A stretch of DNA of 64,000 bases, from NCBI RefSeq assembly GCF_018398875.1, contig NZ_JAGWDK010000014.1, positions 1-64,000 on the forward strand, given 5' to 3'. The DNA is from Bradyrhizobium sp. sGM-13. Lineage in GTDB: Bacteria; Pseudomonadota; Alphaproteobacteria; Rhizobiales; Xanthobacteraceae. The notes beneath the pieces are model-generated. The model did not search any database. It was not told the origin of the DNA and was given only the letters and a program-made list of their open reading frames with translations. Below, piece after piece: positions 53,531 to 61,072 of the stretch; position 1 is the first letter of the stretch, and every line of letters starts with the position of its first letter. Position numbers and translations under genes: made by a program.

Positions 53531-53917
53531 ATGAAGACTCACTATTCAGTGACATTGGCGATGCTGGCGGGCTTAGGACTCGGTGCAGTCGCGGTTGAGA
53601 GACTTCACGCTCAGGCCACACCGCCAGTATACCAAGTCGTTGAAATCGAACCCTCCAACACGGCGGCCTACTTGAAGGACTATGCGCCGAAGGCTCAGGC
53701 CGCCATCAAAGCGGCTGGCGGCAAGTTCCTTGCCGCCGGAGGCAAAACCACGACAATCGAAGGAGAGCCGCCGAAGCCGCGCGTGGTTATCATCCAGTGG
53801 GATACCGTTGATAAGATCCAAGCGTATCGCGATTCAGCGGCCTTCAAAGACCTCGTGCCGCTCCGCGACAGTCTGGCGAAGTTCCGCTCCTTCTCCGTCG
53901 AGGCGGTACCTCAATAA
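53531..53917 (+). CDS. Exported DUF1330-family protein
   Basis: 128 aa. Signal peptide: VTLAMLAGLGLGAVAVERLHAQ. The DUF1330 domain (dimeric alpha-beta barrel type) runs from residue 32: VYQVVEIEPSNTAAYLKDYAPKAQAAIKAAGGKFLAAGGK, then PKPRVVIIQWDTVDKIQAYRDSAAFKDLVPLRD. Most DUF1330 proteins are cytoplasmic; this exported form is a frequent rhizobial variant. It converges on the amidohydrolase with 4 nt between stops. Confidence 0.85.
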   Translation: MKTHYSVTLAMLAGLGLGAVAVERLHAQATPPVYQVVEIEPSNTAAYLKDYAPKAQAAIKAAGGKFLAAGGKTTTIEGEPPKPRVVIIQWDTVDKIQAYRDSAAFKDLVPLRDSLAKFRSFSVEAVPQ

Positions 53918-53921
53918 TTGT

Positions 53922-54809
53922 TCACGACGGGCCTGCCGAATTGAAGCCGAACAGTTTTGCCGGATTGGTCACAAGGATGTTCTGCAGCTCGGCTTCATCG
54001 GCGACATAACGATAAAGCAGCTCGAGCAGGTCGGCGTCGTTGGGCGGCTGCACCACCGAAACTGGATGCGGCCAGTCGCTGGCCCAGACGCAACGGTCGG
54101 GCGCCGCCTCGATATAGGCGCGCGCGATCGGAATTACGTCGTCCCAGGGCGGGCCCTTCTTCGAGGTCTTTTCGCCGAGCGACAGCATCACCCAGAAATT
54201 GCCCTTGGACAGAAGCTCCAGCATCTTCTGCAGGTTCGGGTCGTCCTTGCCGCGCGTCGGGTCCGGGCGCGCCATGTGATCGATCAGCACGGGGACGTCG
54301 AGATTTTCGTACTTCGCGACGCTGGAGACGATGCCGTCCTTCTCCGGCTGGATTTTTGCATACCAGCCGAGTTCGCGAATCTTCGCGATGGCGCGGGCAA
54401 AATCCTTGTCCGAGAGCACCGCGCCGAGTTCCTGCCGGAAGCTGAAACGGGCGCCGCGGACACCGGCATCGTGCAGCTTGGCGAGATAGGCGTCACCGGC
54501 TTCGGCAAACACCAGCGCGTTGGCACAGCCGCGATAGTTCGGTCCCATCGCGGCGAGGCCATCGAGCACTACCGAATGATCGGCGCCATAGGTCGTGGTC
54601 TGCACGATGATGCCGCGCTCGATGCCGAGCGCCTTGTGGACGCGAAGCGCGGCCTCCCAGGTCGCAGTCGGCATCTGGTAGGCGGCACTCGGCCGCACCG
54701 GATATTTTTCCAGCGGCCCTAGCACGTGAAACTGGCTGTCGACGCTCTTCGGCGGCGGCAGTTTCGAGGGGCGGCGCGGGTTCGGATCGAACGGAAGATA
54801 GGTCGGCAT
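53922..54809 (-). CDS. Amidohydrolase 2 / LigI-like lactonase
   Basis: 295 aa; AAGGAACC precedes the ATG. TIM-barrel amidohydrolase of the 2-pyrone-4,6-dicarboxylate lactonase group: VDSQFHVLGPLEKYPVRPSAAY, VPVLIDHMARPDP and CVWASDWPHPVSV with the catalytic-region Asp. The first His of the usual HxH is Gln here (Q26-F-H28), in line with members that do not need a tightly bound metal. Last gene of the 58.6-53.9 kb operon. It probably opens a lactone or related ring. Confidence 0.85.
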   Translation of the reverse strand: MPTYLPFDPNPRRPSKLPPPKSVDSQFHVLGPLEKYPVRPSAAYQMPTATWEAALRVHKALGIERGIIVQTTTYGADHSVVLDGLAAMGPNYRGCANALVFAEAGDAYLAKLHDAGVRGARFSFRQELGAVLSDKDFARAIAKIRELGWYAKIQPEKDGIVSSVAKYENLDVPVLIDHMARPDPTRGKDDPNLQKMLELLSKGNFWVMLSLGEKTSKKGPPWDDVIPIARAYIEAAPDRCVWASDWPHPVSVVQPPNDADLLELLYRYVADEAELQNILVTNPAKLFGFNSAGPS

Positions 54810-54831
54810 CTCGGGTTCCTTCTGATCGGGG

Positions 54832-55215
54832 TCAGTCGATCACGGCGGTGAAATCGCATTGCACGAGCGCGCCATTCTCCATGTCCATCTGCAGCGCATG
54901 GCGGGCAGGGCGAGAGTGTTCGTCGGGAAACATCTTCAGCCATTCGGTATTCACCGGCGCGCGCTGCTTTCGATCCTGCAGCCACACCGTCATCTTGATG
55001 ATGTCATCGGTCGTGCCGCCGCCGGCTTCGACGATTGTCTTCATATGCGCGAACATATTGGCGCACTGGTCCTCGATGCGCTCAGGCATTGCGCCGGTCG
55101 CGGGATCGCGGCCGAGAATGACGCCGGACATCAGGAGATTGCCGATGCGGCAGGCATTCGGAATCGGATTGGCGTGCTTGAATTCGCCGATGTGAATGCT
55201 CTTGCGCCTTGTCAT
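54832..55215 (-). CDS. RidA (YjgF/UK114) family protein
   Basis: 127 aa; GGAGGGAGAG precedes the ATG. It has the family core: GNLLMSGVILGRDPATGAMPERIEDQCANMFAHMKTIVEAGGGTTDDIIKMTVWL, and SRPARHALQMD with the conserved Arg. RidA proteins hydrolyse reactive enamines/imines; those inside catabolic operons often act on a pathway intermediate. Position between hydratase and amidohydrolase genes supports a pathway role here. Confidence 0.88.
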   Translation of the reverse strand: MTRRKSIHIGEFKHANPIPNACRIGNLLMSGVILGRDPATGAMPERIEDQCANMFAHMKTIVEAGGGTTDDIIKMTVWLQDRKQRAPVNTEWLKMFPDEHSRPARHALQMDMENGALVQCDFTAVID

Positions 55216-55244
55216 CGCTGCTCTCCCTCCAGGATGCTTCTTGT

Positions 55245-56048
55245 TCAGACGAACTGGCAGGACACCGATCCGAACCGGCCGTAATCGGCATGAAACGTGT
55301 CGCCCTTGATGATGTCGACCGGGCGCGTAAACGATCCCGCCAGCACCACTTCACCGGCTTCGAGATATTCGCCTTGGGCAGCCAGCCGATCGGCAAGCCA
55401 AGCCACGCCGTTGGCGGGGTGGTTGAGCACGCCGGCGGCGATACCAGTCTCCTCGATCTGGCCGTTGCGAAACAACAGCGCGCCGATCCAGCGCAGGTCG
55501 GCGTCTAGCGGACGAATGGGCCGGCCGCCGACGACCAGCGCCGCATTCGCGGCATTGTCGGAGATCGTATCCATCACCTTGCGCGGCGCCTTCGTCTCGG
55601 GATCGACGCGATGCATCCGGGTTTCCAGGATTTCGAGCGCCGGCGTCACGTAATCGGTGGCGTTGAGCACGTCGAACAGCGTGCAATCCGGGCCCTTCAA
55701 CGGCGTTTTCAGCACGAAGGCCAGTTCGACCTCGATGCGGGGAGCACGGAAACGGTCGAACGGGATCGGCGATGCATCGGGGTAGAACATGTCCGCAAAC
55801 AGCACGCCGTAATCCGGCTCGGAAATGCCGACGGCGTTCTGCATCGCTTTCGATGTCAGGCCGATCTTGTGGCCCCTGACAATGCGGCCGCGGGAGAGCT
55901 GCAACCTGGTCCAGGCGCGCTGAATGGCGTAGGCGTCCTCGATCGTGAGATCAGGATATTCGCGCGTGAACGCCGGGATCAGCGTCTTGCTGCGTTCGGC
56001 GTCGTCGAGGCGCTGCGCCAGCCGTTCGATAGTTTGTTGATCGAGCAT
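55245..56048 (-). CDS. 2-oxo-hept-4-ene-1,7-dioate hydratase-like (HpaH/MhpD family)
   Basis: 267 aa, the standard HpaH length. [48 protein letters not shown] (metal-binding Glu residues), [15 protein letters not shown] and [17 protein letters not shown] are hallmark segments. The family hydrates 2-oxo-4-ene-dioates in meta-cleavage lower pathways. The start lies 3 nt after the FAH-family stop, so translation is coupled. Confidence 0.9.
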   Translation of the reverse strand: MLDQQTIERLAQRLDDAERSKTLIPAFTREYPDLTIEDAYAIQRAWTRLQLSRGRIVRGHKIGLTSKAMQNAVGISEPDYGVLFADMFYPDASPIPFDRFRAPRIEVELAFVLKTPLKGPDCTLFDVLNATDYVTPALEILETRMHRVDPETKAPRKVMDTISDNAANAALVVGGRPIRPLDADLRWIGALLFRNGQIEETGIAAGVLNHPANGVAWLADRLAAQGEYLEAGEVVLAGSFTRPVDIIKGDTFHADYGRFGSVSCQFV

Positions 56049-56051
56049 CTT

Positions 56052-56912
56052 CTATTGCTCCGCCGCCACGGTGTTGCGAAGCATGCCGATCTTTCCGGAC
56101 TCCACCTCGACGACGTCGCCGACCTTGAGCCAGCGCGGCGGCGTGAAGCGGGCGCCGGCCCCGGTCGGGGTACCGGTCGCGATCATGTCGCCGGGCCTCA
56201 AGGTGGCAAAGGTGGAGAGGTAGGCGATCAGGTAGTCGAATGGGAACATCAGCCGCTCGGTGGAGTCGCTCTGGCGCACCTCGCCGTTGACACGGGTGAT
56301 GATGTCATGCGGGCCACGCGGATCGCATTCGTCTGACGTGACGATCCACGGCCCGATGCTGCCCGAGCGGTCAAAATTCTTGCCCTGGGTGACGTTGAAC
56401 TTGCCGTGATGCAGCCAGTCGCGAACGCTGCCCTCGTTGCACAGCGTCATGCCGAAAATGTGCTCCCATGCGCGCTCGCGTGGAATGTGCCGGCCTTCCT
56501 TGCCGATCACGATCACAAGCTCGCCTTCATAGTCGAGCTGTTCGGAGACCTTCGGCTTCTCGATCGGCTGGCCGGAGCCGACGACGGAGGAGGGGTTGCG
56601 GACGAACAGGCTCGGATATTTCGGCAGGTCCGAGTTGTCCTTGTACTCGGCGTTGCGATCTCTGTAGTTCACGCCGATGCACCAGAGTTTTTCCGGAGCC
56701 GGGATGGGCGGCAGCAGCACAAGGTCATCCAGCGCATGGTCCGGCTTGAGGCCGGGGACCATTTGGCGCGCAGCTTCCAAGCCGTCCTTGGCGATCAGAG
56801 TCCGAATGTCAGGACATTTCGGTCCGGGCCGTTGGGTGAGGTCGACCACACCGCCGTCGACTGCCGCGCCGTAGCGCGGCTCTCCTTCCACCAGATAGCT
56901 CACCAGTCGCAT
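56052..56912 (-). CDS. Fumarylacetoacetate hydrolase family protein
   Basis: 286 aa; GAGGAGG precedes the ATG. C-terminal FAH domain (about 75-280): KLWCIGVNYRDRNAEYKD, the metal-site Glu of LDYEGELVIVIGKEGRHI, DWLHHGKFNVTQGKNFDRSGSIGPWIVTSDE and PGDMIATGTPTGAG. Members cleave C-C bonds of acylpyruvates or isomerise/decarboxylate HHDD. Pairing with an HpaH-like gene suggests action on an oxo-dicarboxylate. Confidence 0.9.
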   Translation of the reverse strand: MRLVSYLVEGEPRYGAAVDGGVVDLTQRPGPKCPDIRTLIAKDGLEAARQMVPGLKPDHALDDLVLLPPIPAPEKLWCIGVNYRDRNAEYKDNSDLPKYPSLFVRNPSSVVGSGQPIEKPKVSEQLDYEGELVIVIGKEGRHIPRERAWEHIFGMTLCNEGSVRDWLHHGKFNVTQGKNFDRSGSIGPWIVTSDECDPRGPHDIITRVNGEVRQSDSTERLMFPFDYLIAYLSTFATLRPGDMIATGTPTGAGARFTPPRWLKVGDVVEVESGKIGMLRNTVAAEQ

Positions 56913-56985
56913 TGTCGTCCTCCTCGAGAATTCTGCTTCGATCTGCGTCCGGTGTCAGCAAGCTCGCTACAGATTGCTGCCGCCG

Positions 56986-57603
56986 CTAATCGGTCGATTT
57001 CGGGGTTTGGAAGACGCCGCGCAGCGTCACGATCTCGCCGAGGCGAGCGTAGCGGGGCCCACCGATGCGGGCGATCGGGTCGAGCGCTTCGGTCTCGACC
57101 TTGCCGTTGTTCACGAGACCGTCGCGGATGTGGAACATCACGACCTCGCCGACGATGAGCCGGCTGCGCGCCTCGCCGAATTCGAGACATTGCCGAAACA
57201 CGCATTCCATCGCGACCGGGGCGGCGGCAAGCCGGGGCACCGTGATGCGCTCGCTGGGACGCGTTTCCAGGTTGAGCTCTCCGACCTCGCTGACTTCGGG
57301 CGGATGCTCGACCGAGCTGTCATGCACCGCACCCATCAGCGGCGTGTCGGCGATGTGAATTACGTACTCCTCGGTGTCGAGGATGTTGTGCGCCGTATCC
57401 TTGTAGTCGGGGCCTTTACGGCCGACGCTGATGGCCAGCATCGGCGGCTTCTGCGAGACGAAGGTGAAGGCGCTGAACGGGGCGAGGTTGAGCACGCCCT
57501 TGCGCGACAGGCTCGTCACCCAGGCGATCGGACGCGGCACCACGATGCCGGTCATCAGCCGGTAAATCCGCTCCGCGCCGAGATCGCCGGGATCGATCTG
57601 CAT
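56986..57603 (-). CDS. Flavin reductase-like domain protein
   Basis: 205 aa. FMN-binding split-barrel of the flavin reductase group: YRLMTGIVVPRPIAWVTSLSRKGVLNLAPFSAFTFVSQKPPMLAISVGRKG, KDTAHNILDTEEYVIHI and the C-terminal ARIGGPRYARLGE. Such proteins supply reduced flavin to a monooxygenase or act on their own, but no oxygenase gene is nearby. The start is 3 nt after the stop of the binding-protein gene. Confidence 0.88.
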   Translation of the reverse strand: MQIDPGDLGAERIYRLMTGIVVPRPIAWVTSLSRKGVLNLAPFSAFTFVSQKPPMLAISVGRKGPDYKDTAHNILDTEEYVIHIADTPLMGAVHDSSVEHPPEVSEVGELNLETRPSERITVPRLAAAPVAMECVFRQCLEFGEARSRLIVGEVVMFHIRDGLVNNGKVETEALDPIARIGGPRYARLGEIVTLRGVFQTPKSTD

Positions 57604-57606
57604 GGA

Positions 57607-58584
57607 TCAATCAGCCTTGATGTTCGCCTTGCGGACGACGGGAATCCACTTGGCGTCCTCGCGTTCGAGGTAGCTCGTGAACTCTGCCGGCGTCATCGAT
57701 ACGGCCTCGGCGCCGAGCGCGTTGAACTTCTCGATGATGGCGGGATCTTTCAGGATCTCCGCGAGGGTATCGTGGAGCCTGGTCACGATTTCGGGCGGCG
57801 TGCGTGCGGGCGCGAACAGGCCGGTAAAGGTCTGGCCGTCAAATTCCTTGTGGCCGAGTTCGGTGAAGGTCGGAACATCCGGCAGCCAGGAGGCGCGGCG
57901 GCTGCCGGTGACGGCGAGCGCACGCAGCATGCCGCTCTTGATCGAGGGTAACCCGACCGAGATCTGGTCCAGGGCAAACTGCACCTGTCCGCCGATCAGG
58001 TCGTTGAGAGCAGGCGCGTTGCCGCGGTAATGCACCGTCAGCCATTGCAAGCCCAACGTCGACTGCATGAGCTCGCTGAGCAGATGGTTGGTGGTGCCTT
58101 GGCCGGGCGAGGCCATCGTCAGCTTGCCCGGATCGCGGCGCGCGAGCTCGATGAATTCCTTCAGGTCCTTGGCCTGCACCGACGGATGCACTTCGAGGAC
58201 CAGCGGCGTCATCGTGATCGAGGTGATGGGAACGAAGTCCCGCTTCCAGTTGTAGGCCTCGCGCTTGGCGATCTCGGGTGCGAACAGCACGGGACCATTG
58301 GCGCCGACGAACAAGGCATAGCCGTCGGGCGGCATTTTCGCGAACGCCTCGCCGGCGATCAGTCCGCCGGCGCCCGCCTTGTTTTCGATGATGAACGGCT
58401 GGCCCAGCTTCGCCTGCAGCCTGTCAGCGATGACGCGCGCAGCGCTATCGACATTGCCGCCTGCCGGGTAAGGGACGATCAGCTTAACCTGACGCGCCGG
58501 CCATTGCTGGGCATCTGCCGGTGTGATCAACGCTGCCGTGAATAGTGTCGACAGAGCGACGCCCGCGATCGCGAAAAATTTCAT
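57607..58584 (-). CDS. Bug/TctC solute-binding protein
   Basis: 325 aa from the ATG at 58584 (GGGAGG upstream). Signal peptide: IAGVALSTLFTAALITPADAQ. Family motifs: WPARQVKLIVPYPAGGNVDSAARVIADRL, IIENKAGAGGLIAGEAFAKMPPDGYAL and LGLQWLTVHYRGNAPALNDLIGGQVQFALD. First gene of the catabolic operon, so its ligand is probably the pathway substrate. No tctA/tctB present. The IclR gene starts 172 nt away on the other strand. Confidence 0.92.
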   Translation of the reverse strand: MKFFAIAGVALSTLFTAALITPADAQQWPARQVKLIVPYPAGGNVDSAARVIADRLQAKLGQPFIIENKAGAGGLIAGEAFAKMPPDGYALFVGANGPVLFAPEIAKREAYNWKRDFVPITSITMTPLVLEVHPSVQAKDLKEFIELARRDPGKLTMASPGQGTTNHLLSELMQSTLGLQWLTVHYRGNAPALNDLIGGQVQFALDQISVGLPSIKSGMLRALAVTGSRRASWLPDVPTFTELGHKEFDGQTFTGLFAPARTPPEIVTRLHDTLAEILKDPAIIEKFNALGAEAVSMTPAEFTSYLEREDAKWIPVVRKANIKAD

Positions 58585-58726
58585 CGCATCCTCCCGAAAA
58601 GCGGCACATCTGCCGCTACATTCTTGTTTTGCGCGAGCCCCGTCCCGAGCGGCATGCGCATGTATTGTTCCCGCGTCAGCGATCTTGCGCGCAGCCCTTC
58701 CGCTGTCGACCAAATTGTGGTGTTTT

Positions 58727-58743
58727 TGTCCACATTGTGGACA
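58727..58743. promoter_or_regulatory. Perfect 17-bp palindrome, candidate IclR operator
   Basis: TGTCCACA-T-TGTGGACA lies 13 nt before the IclR start at 58757 and 142 nt from the start of the divergent operon. A further TTGTGG half-site occurs at 58715-58720. IclR-family operators are commonly short palindromes in such shared promoter regions. Confidence 0.55.
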
Positions 58744-58756
58744 GCGGACAGCGCGT

Positions 58757-59542
58757 ATGACGAATGGTCGGTTAAAGACACGAGGGCCGCGGCAGGGTGG
58801 GCAGGCGATCCGCCGCGCGTTGGCGGTGCTGCGGGCGCTCGCGGTTGGTGGGGAACGAGGCGTGCCGCTGGCTGAAGTCGTGCAGGCGACTTCGCTCGCT
58901 CGCCCGACCGTACATCGCATCGTGCATGTGCTGATCGAGGAGGGGATTGTCGAACGCAGCGAACGGACGGGAAATTATGTCGTCGGCCGCCAGGTGCCCG
59001 AACTGGCGCTGGCGCGTCCATCGCGTTCGCCCCTGATGGTTGCAGCCGAGCCGCATCTGGCGGCAGCGTCGGCGCAACTCGGCGATACCTTGTTTCTCAC
59101 GGTGCGCACCGGCCTCGATACGCTGTGCGTGGCGCGTCGCATCGGTAGCTATCCGATCCAGGTGCTGTCGATCGAGGTCGGTGTGCGGCGTCCACTGGGC
59201 GTCAGCAGCGCTGGCGTAGCGATCCTCGCCGCCATGCCGTCAGCCGAGGCGCGCAAAATCGTGCTCGCCAACGAAACACGGTTTGGCGCTTACCGGACCG
59301 ATGCGGCCACCGTGCTCGGGCAGATCCAGCTTGCGCGGCGCCGAGGCTACAATCTGCGTGATGTCGGCCTCGTGCAGGGAACGAAGTCGCTTTCGGCCTG
59401 GATCCGGACTCCTGACGGCCAGCCCGCCGCCGCGATTACACTCTCCGCCATGCGCAACAGATTGGGCCCACGCCGCGCGATCGAGGTGACGGACGTTCTT
59501 GTCTCGGCTGCGCGCGCGATCGAAGCGACGGCACGGGAGTAG
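58757..59542 (+). CDS. IclR-family transcriptional regulator
   Basis: 261 aa from the ATG at 58757; upstream in-frame sequence overlaps the divergent promoter and is rejected. N-terminal winged HTH (about 15-75: AIRRALAVLRALAVGGERGVPLAEVVQATSLARPTVHRIVHVLIEEGIVER), then the effector-binding domain (about 90-255: DTLFLTVRTGLDTLCVARRIGSYPIQVLS, GVSSAGVAILAAMP). Likely local regulator of the 58.6-53.9 kb operon, probably sensing the aromatic/dicarboxylic substrate. Confidence 0.9.
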   Translation: MTNGRLKTRGPRQGGQAIRRALAVLRALAVGGERGVPLAEVVQATSLARPTVHRIVHVLIEEGIVERSERTGNYVVGRQVPELALARPSRSPLMVAAEPHLAAASAQLGDTLFLTVRTGLDTLCVARRIGSYPIQVLSIEVGVRRPLGVSSAGVAILAAMPSAEARKIVLANETRFGAYRTDAATVLGQIQLARRRGYNLRDVGLVQGTKSLSAWIRTPDGQPAAAITLSAMRNRLGPRRAIEVTDVLVSAARAIEATARE

Positions 59543-59543
59543 C

Positions 59544-60635
59544 CTAACTCGCCGCGGCGTTGGTCGATTTCGGCGCCGCTGCCGGGACGCGGCGGAAACG
59601 CAGTACGATCTTAGTGCCGTGGTGGTTGGGATCGCGCTCGGCGCTGGCATCCAGTTTGGCGGCCATGGCGCTCACGATGCGTTGTCCCATGCCGGTGGAG
59701 CGCGGGTCCGACTTGGCGTTGAGGCCGACGCCGTCGTCCGCGATCGACACCACGAGGTCTTCGCCCTCAGGCTTGAGCTCGACGTGAATGGGACCGGCGC
59801 CGTCGGGATAGGCGTATTTGACGGCGTTCATCACCAGTTCGTTGACGATGATGCCGATCGCCACCGCGCGGTCCGGGTCGATCTCGATCGGTTCGGCCTT
59901 GAGCGTCAGCCGCGACATCTTGTTGCCCTCGGCCGAACGGCGGAGATCCTCTAGCAGAGCTTCGAGATACTGGTTCAACAACACGCTCTTGAGATCGTGC
60001 GAGGTGTAGAGACGGCGGTGGACCTGGGCGACCGCCGCGACGCGGCCCATCGCATTGGTCAGTGCCGCCTTGACGTCGTCCTGGGTCGCCGAATTGGCCT
60101 GCAAGTGCAGCAGCGAGGCGATAATTTGCAGGGAGTTGCCGACGCGGTGGTTGACTTCGCGCAGCAGCACTTCACGTTCGGCGGCGAGCGCCGCATAGCG
60201 GTCGCGCGAGGCGTGAACCTCGGCTTCGGCCTCGTCGCGGGCCCGTTGAAGCTCGGCCTGCCTGAGCGCGCCGGAGATCGCGACCTGAAGCAGCGGAATG
60301 AAATCGCCCCGCGTGTCCTTGACGAGATAGTCGGCGGCGCCGGCCTTCAGCGCCGTGACAGCGATCGCCGAATCCTGCGCGGCCGTGACAAATACCACCG
60401 GCGGGGCGTCCGGTATCGCCATGATGCGCTCGAGCGTTTCGAGGCCGTCGAGACCCGGCATGTACTGGTCGAGCGCAATCACGTCGATACCGCCTTGCGC
60501 CAGCCGCGCCAGCCCTTCTTCGCCGCCCGCCGCGTGCACGACCTTGAAGCCTGCCCGGGTCAGGCCGCGGTCGACCAGCCGTGCGAGGCCGGCGTCGTCG
60601 TCGATATAGAGCAGCGTCGGCGTCGCGGGTTTCAT
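59544..60635 (-). CDS. Response regulator fused to HisKA_2/HWE-type kinase
   Basis: 363 aa from the ATG at 60635. Receiver domain 1-120 with IDDDAG and phosphoacceptor Asp56 (ALDQYMPGLDG). A coiled linker (RDEAEAEVHASRDRYAALAAERE) leads to a HisKA_2 dimerisation domain with the phospho-His in LREVNHRVGNSLQII, then an ATPase domain (NELVMNAVKYAYPDG, IADDGVGL, STGMGQRIVSAM). The start overlaps the previous gene by 4 nt. It is the output kinase of the three-gene relay; there is no DNA-binding domain. Confidence 0.9.
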   Translation of the reverse strand: MKPATPTLLYIDDDAGLARLVDRGLTRAGFKVVHAAGGEEGLARLAQGGIDVIALDQYMPGLDGLETLERIMAIPDAPPVVFVTAAQDSAIAVTALKAGAADYLVKDTRGDFIPLLQVAISGALRQAELQRARDEAEAEVHASRDRYAALAAEREVLLREVNHRVGNSLQIIASLLHLQANSATQDDVKAALTNAMGRVAAVAQVHRRLYTSHDLKSVLLNQYLEALLEDLRRSAEGNKMSRLTLKAEPIEIDPDRAVAIGIIVNELVMNAVKYAYPDGAGPIHVELKPEGEDLVVSIADDGVGLNAKSDPRSTGMGQRIVSAMAAKLDASAERDPNHHGTKIVLRFRRVPAAAPKSTNAAAS

Positions 60636-61072
60636 ATGGCGGCCGGAGGGACCTGAATGACGGAGAAGAACAGACCGAGTTGGCGAATGGCGTTGGCGAA
60701 GCTTTCGTAGTTCACGGGCTTGGTGATGTAGACGTTGCAACCGAGTTCGTAGCAGCGCTTGATCTCGTAGGAGTCGTCGGTCGTGGTCAGTACCACGACC
60801 GGCGTGGTCTTGAGATACTGGTTTTCCTTCACTCGCTTCAGAATGTCGATACCGGACGTATCGGGCAAGTTGAGATCGAGCAGGATCAGGAGCGCGCCGC
60901 CCTTGTGGTCGAGGCCCGTCCCGTCCTTGCCGAACAGGTAATTCAGCGCTGCTGTACCGCTGGTGAACGGAATTATCTCATTGTTTACGCCGGATCGGCG
61001 TATGTTCCGTTCGATAAGGCGAGCATGGCCCTCGTCGTCCTCGATCATGATGATGGTGACTGGATTACTCAT
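60632..61072 (-). CDS. Single-domain response regulator (Rcp1-like)
   Basis: 146 aa. IMIEDDEGHARLIERNIRRSG, phosphoacceptor Asp66 in ILLDLNLPDTSGIDIL, TTTDD, and KPVNYESF near the C-terminus are typical of Rcp-type receivers that pair with phytochrome-like or CHASE3 kinases. It overlaps both neighbours by 4 nt (ATGA), so all three genes are translationally coupled. Confidence 0.9.
   Translation of the reverse strand: MSNPVTIIMIEDDEGHARLIERNIRRSGVNNEIIPFTSGTAALNYLFGKDGTGLDHKGGALLILLDLNLPDTSGIDILKRVKENQYLKTTPVVVLTTTDDSYEIKRCYELGCNVYITKPVNYESFANAIRQLGLFFSVIQVPPAAI

Noticed and set aside
58523-58756. N-terminal extension of the IclR protein
   Set aside because: It overlaps the start of the divergent Bug gene and the palindrome, and has no conserved character; the HTH begins shortly after 58757.
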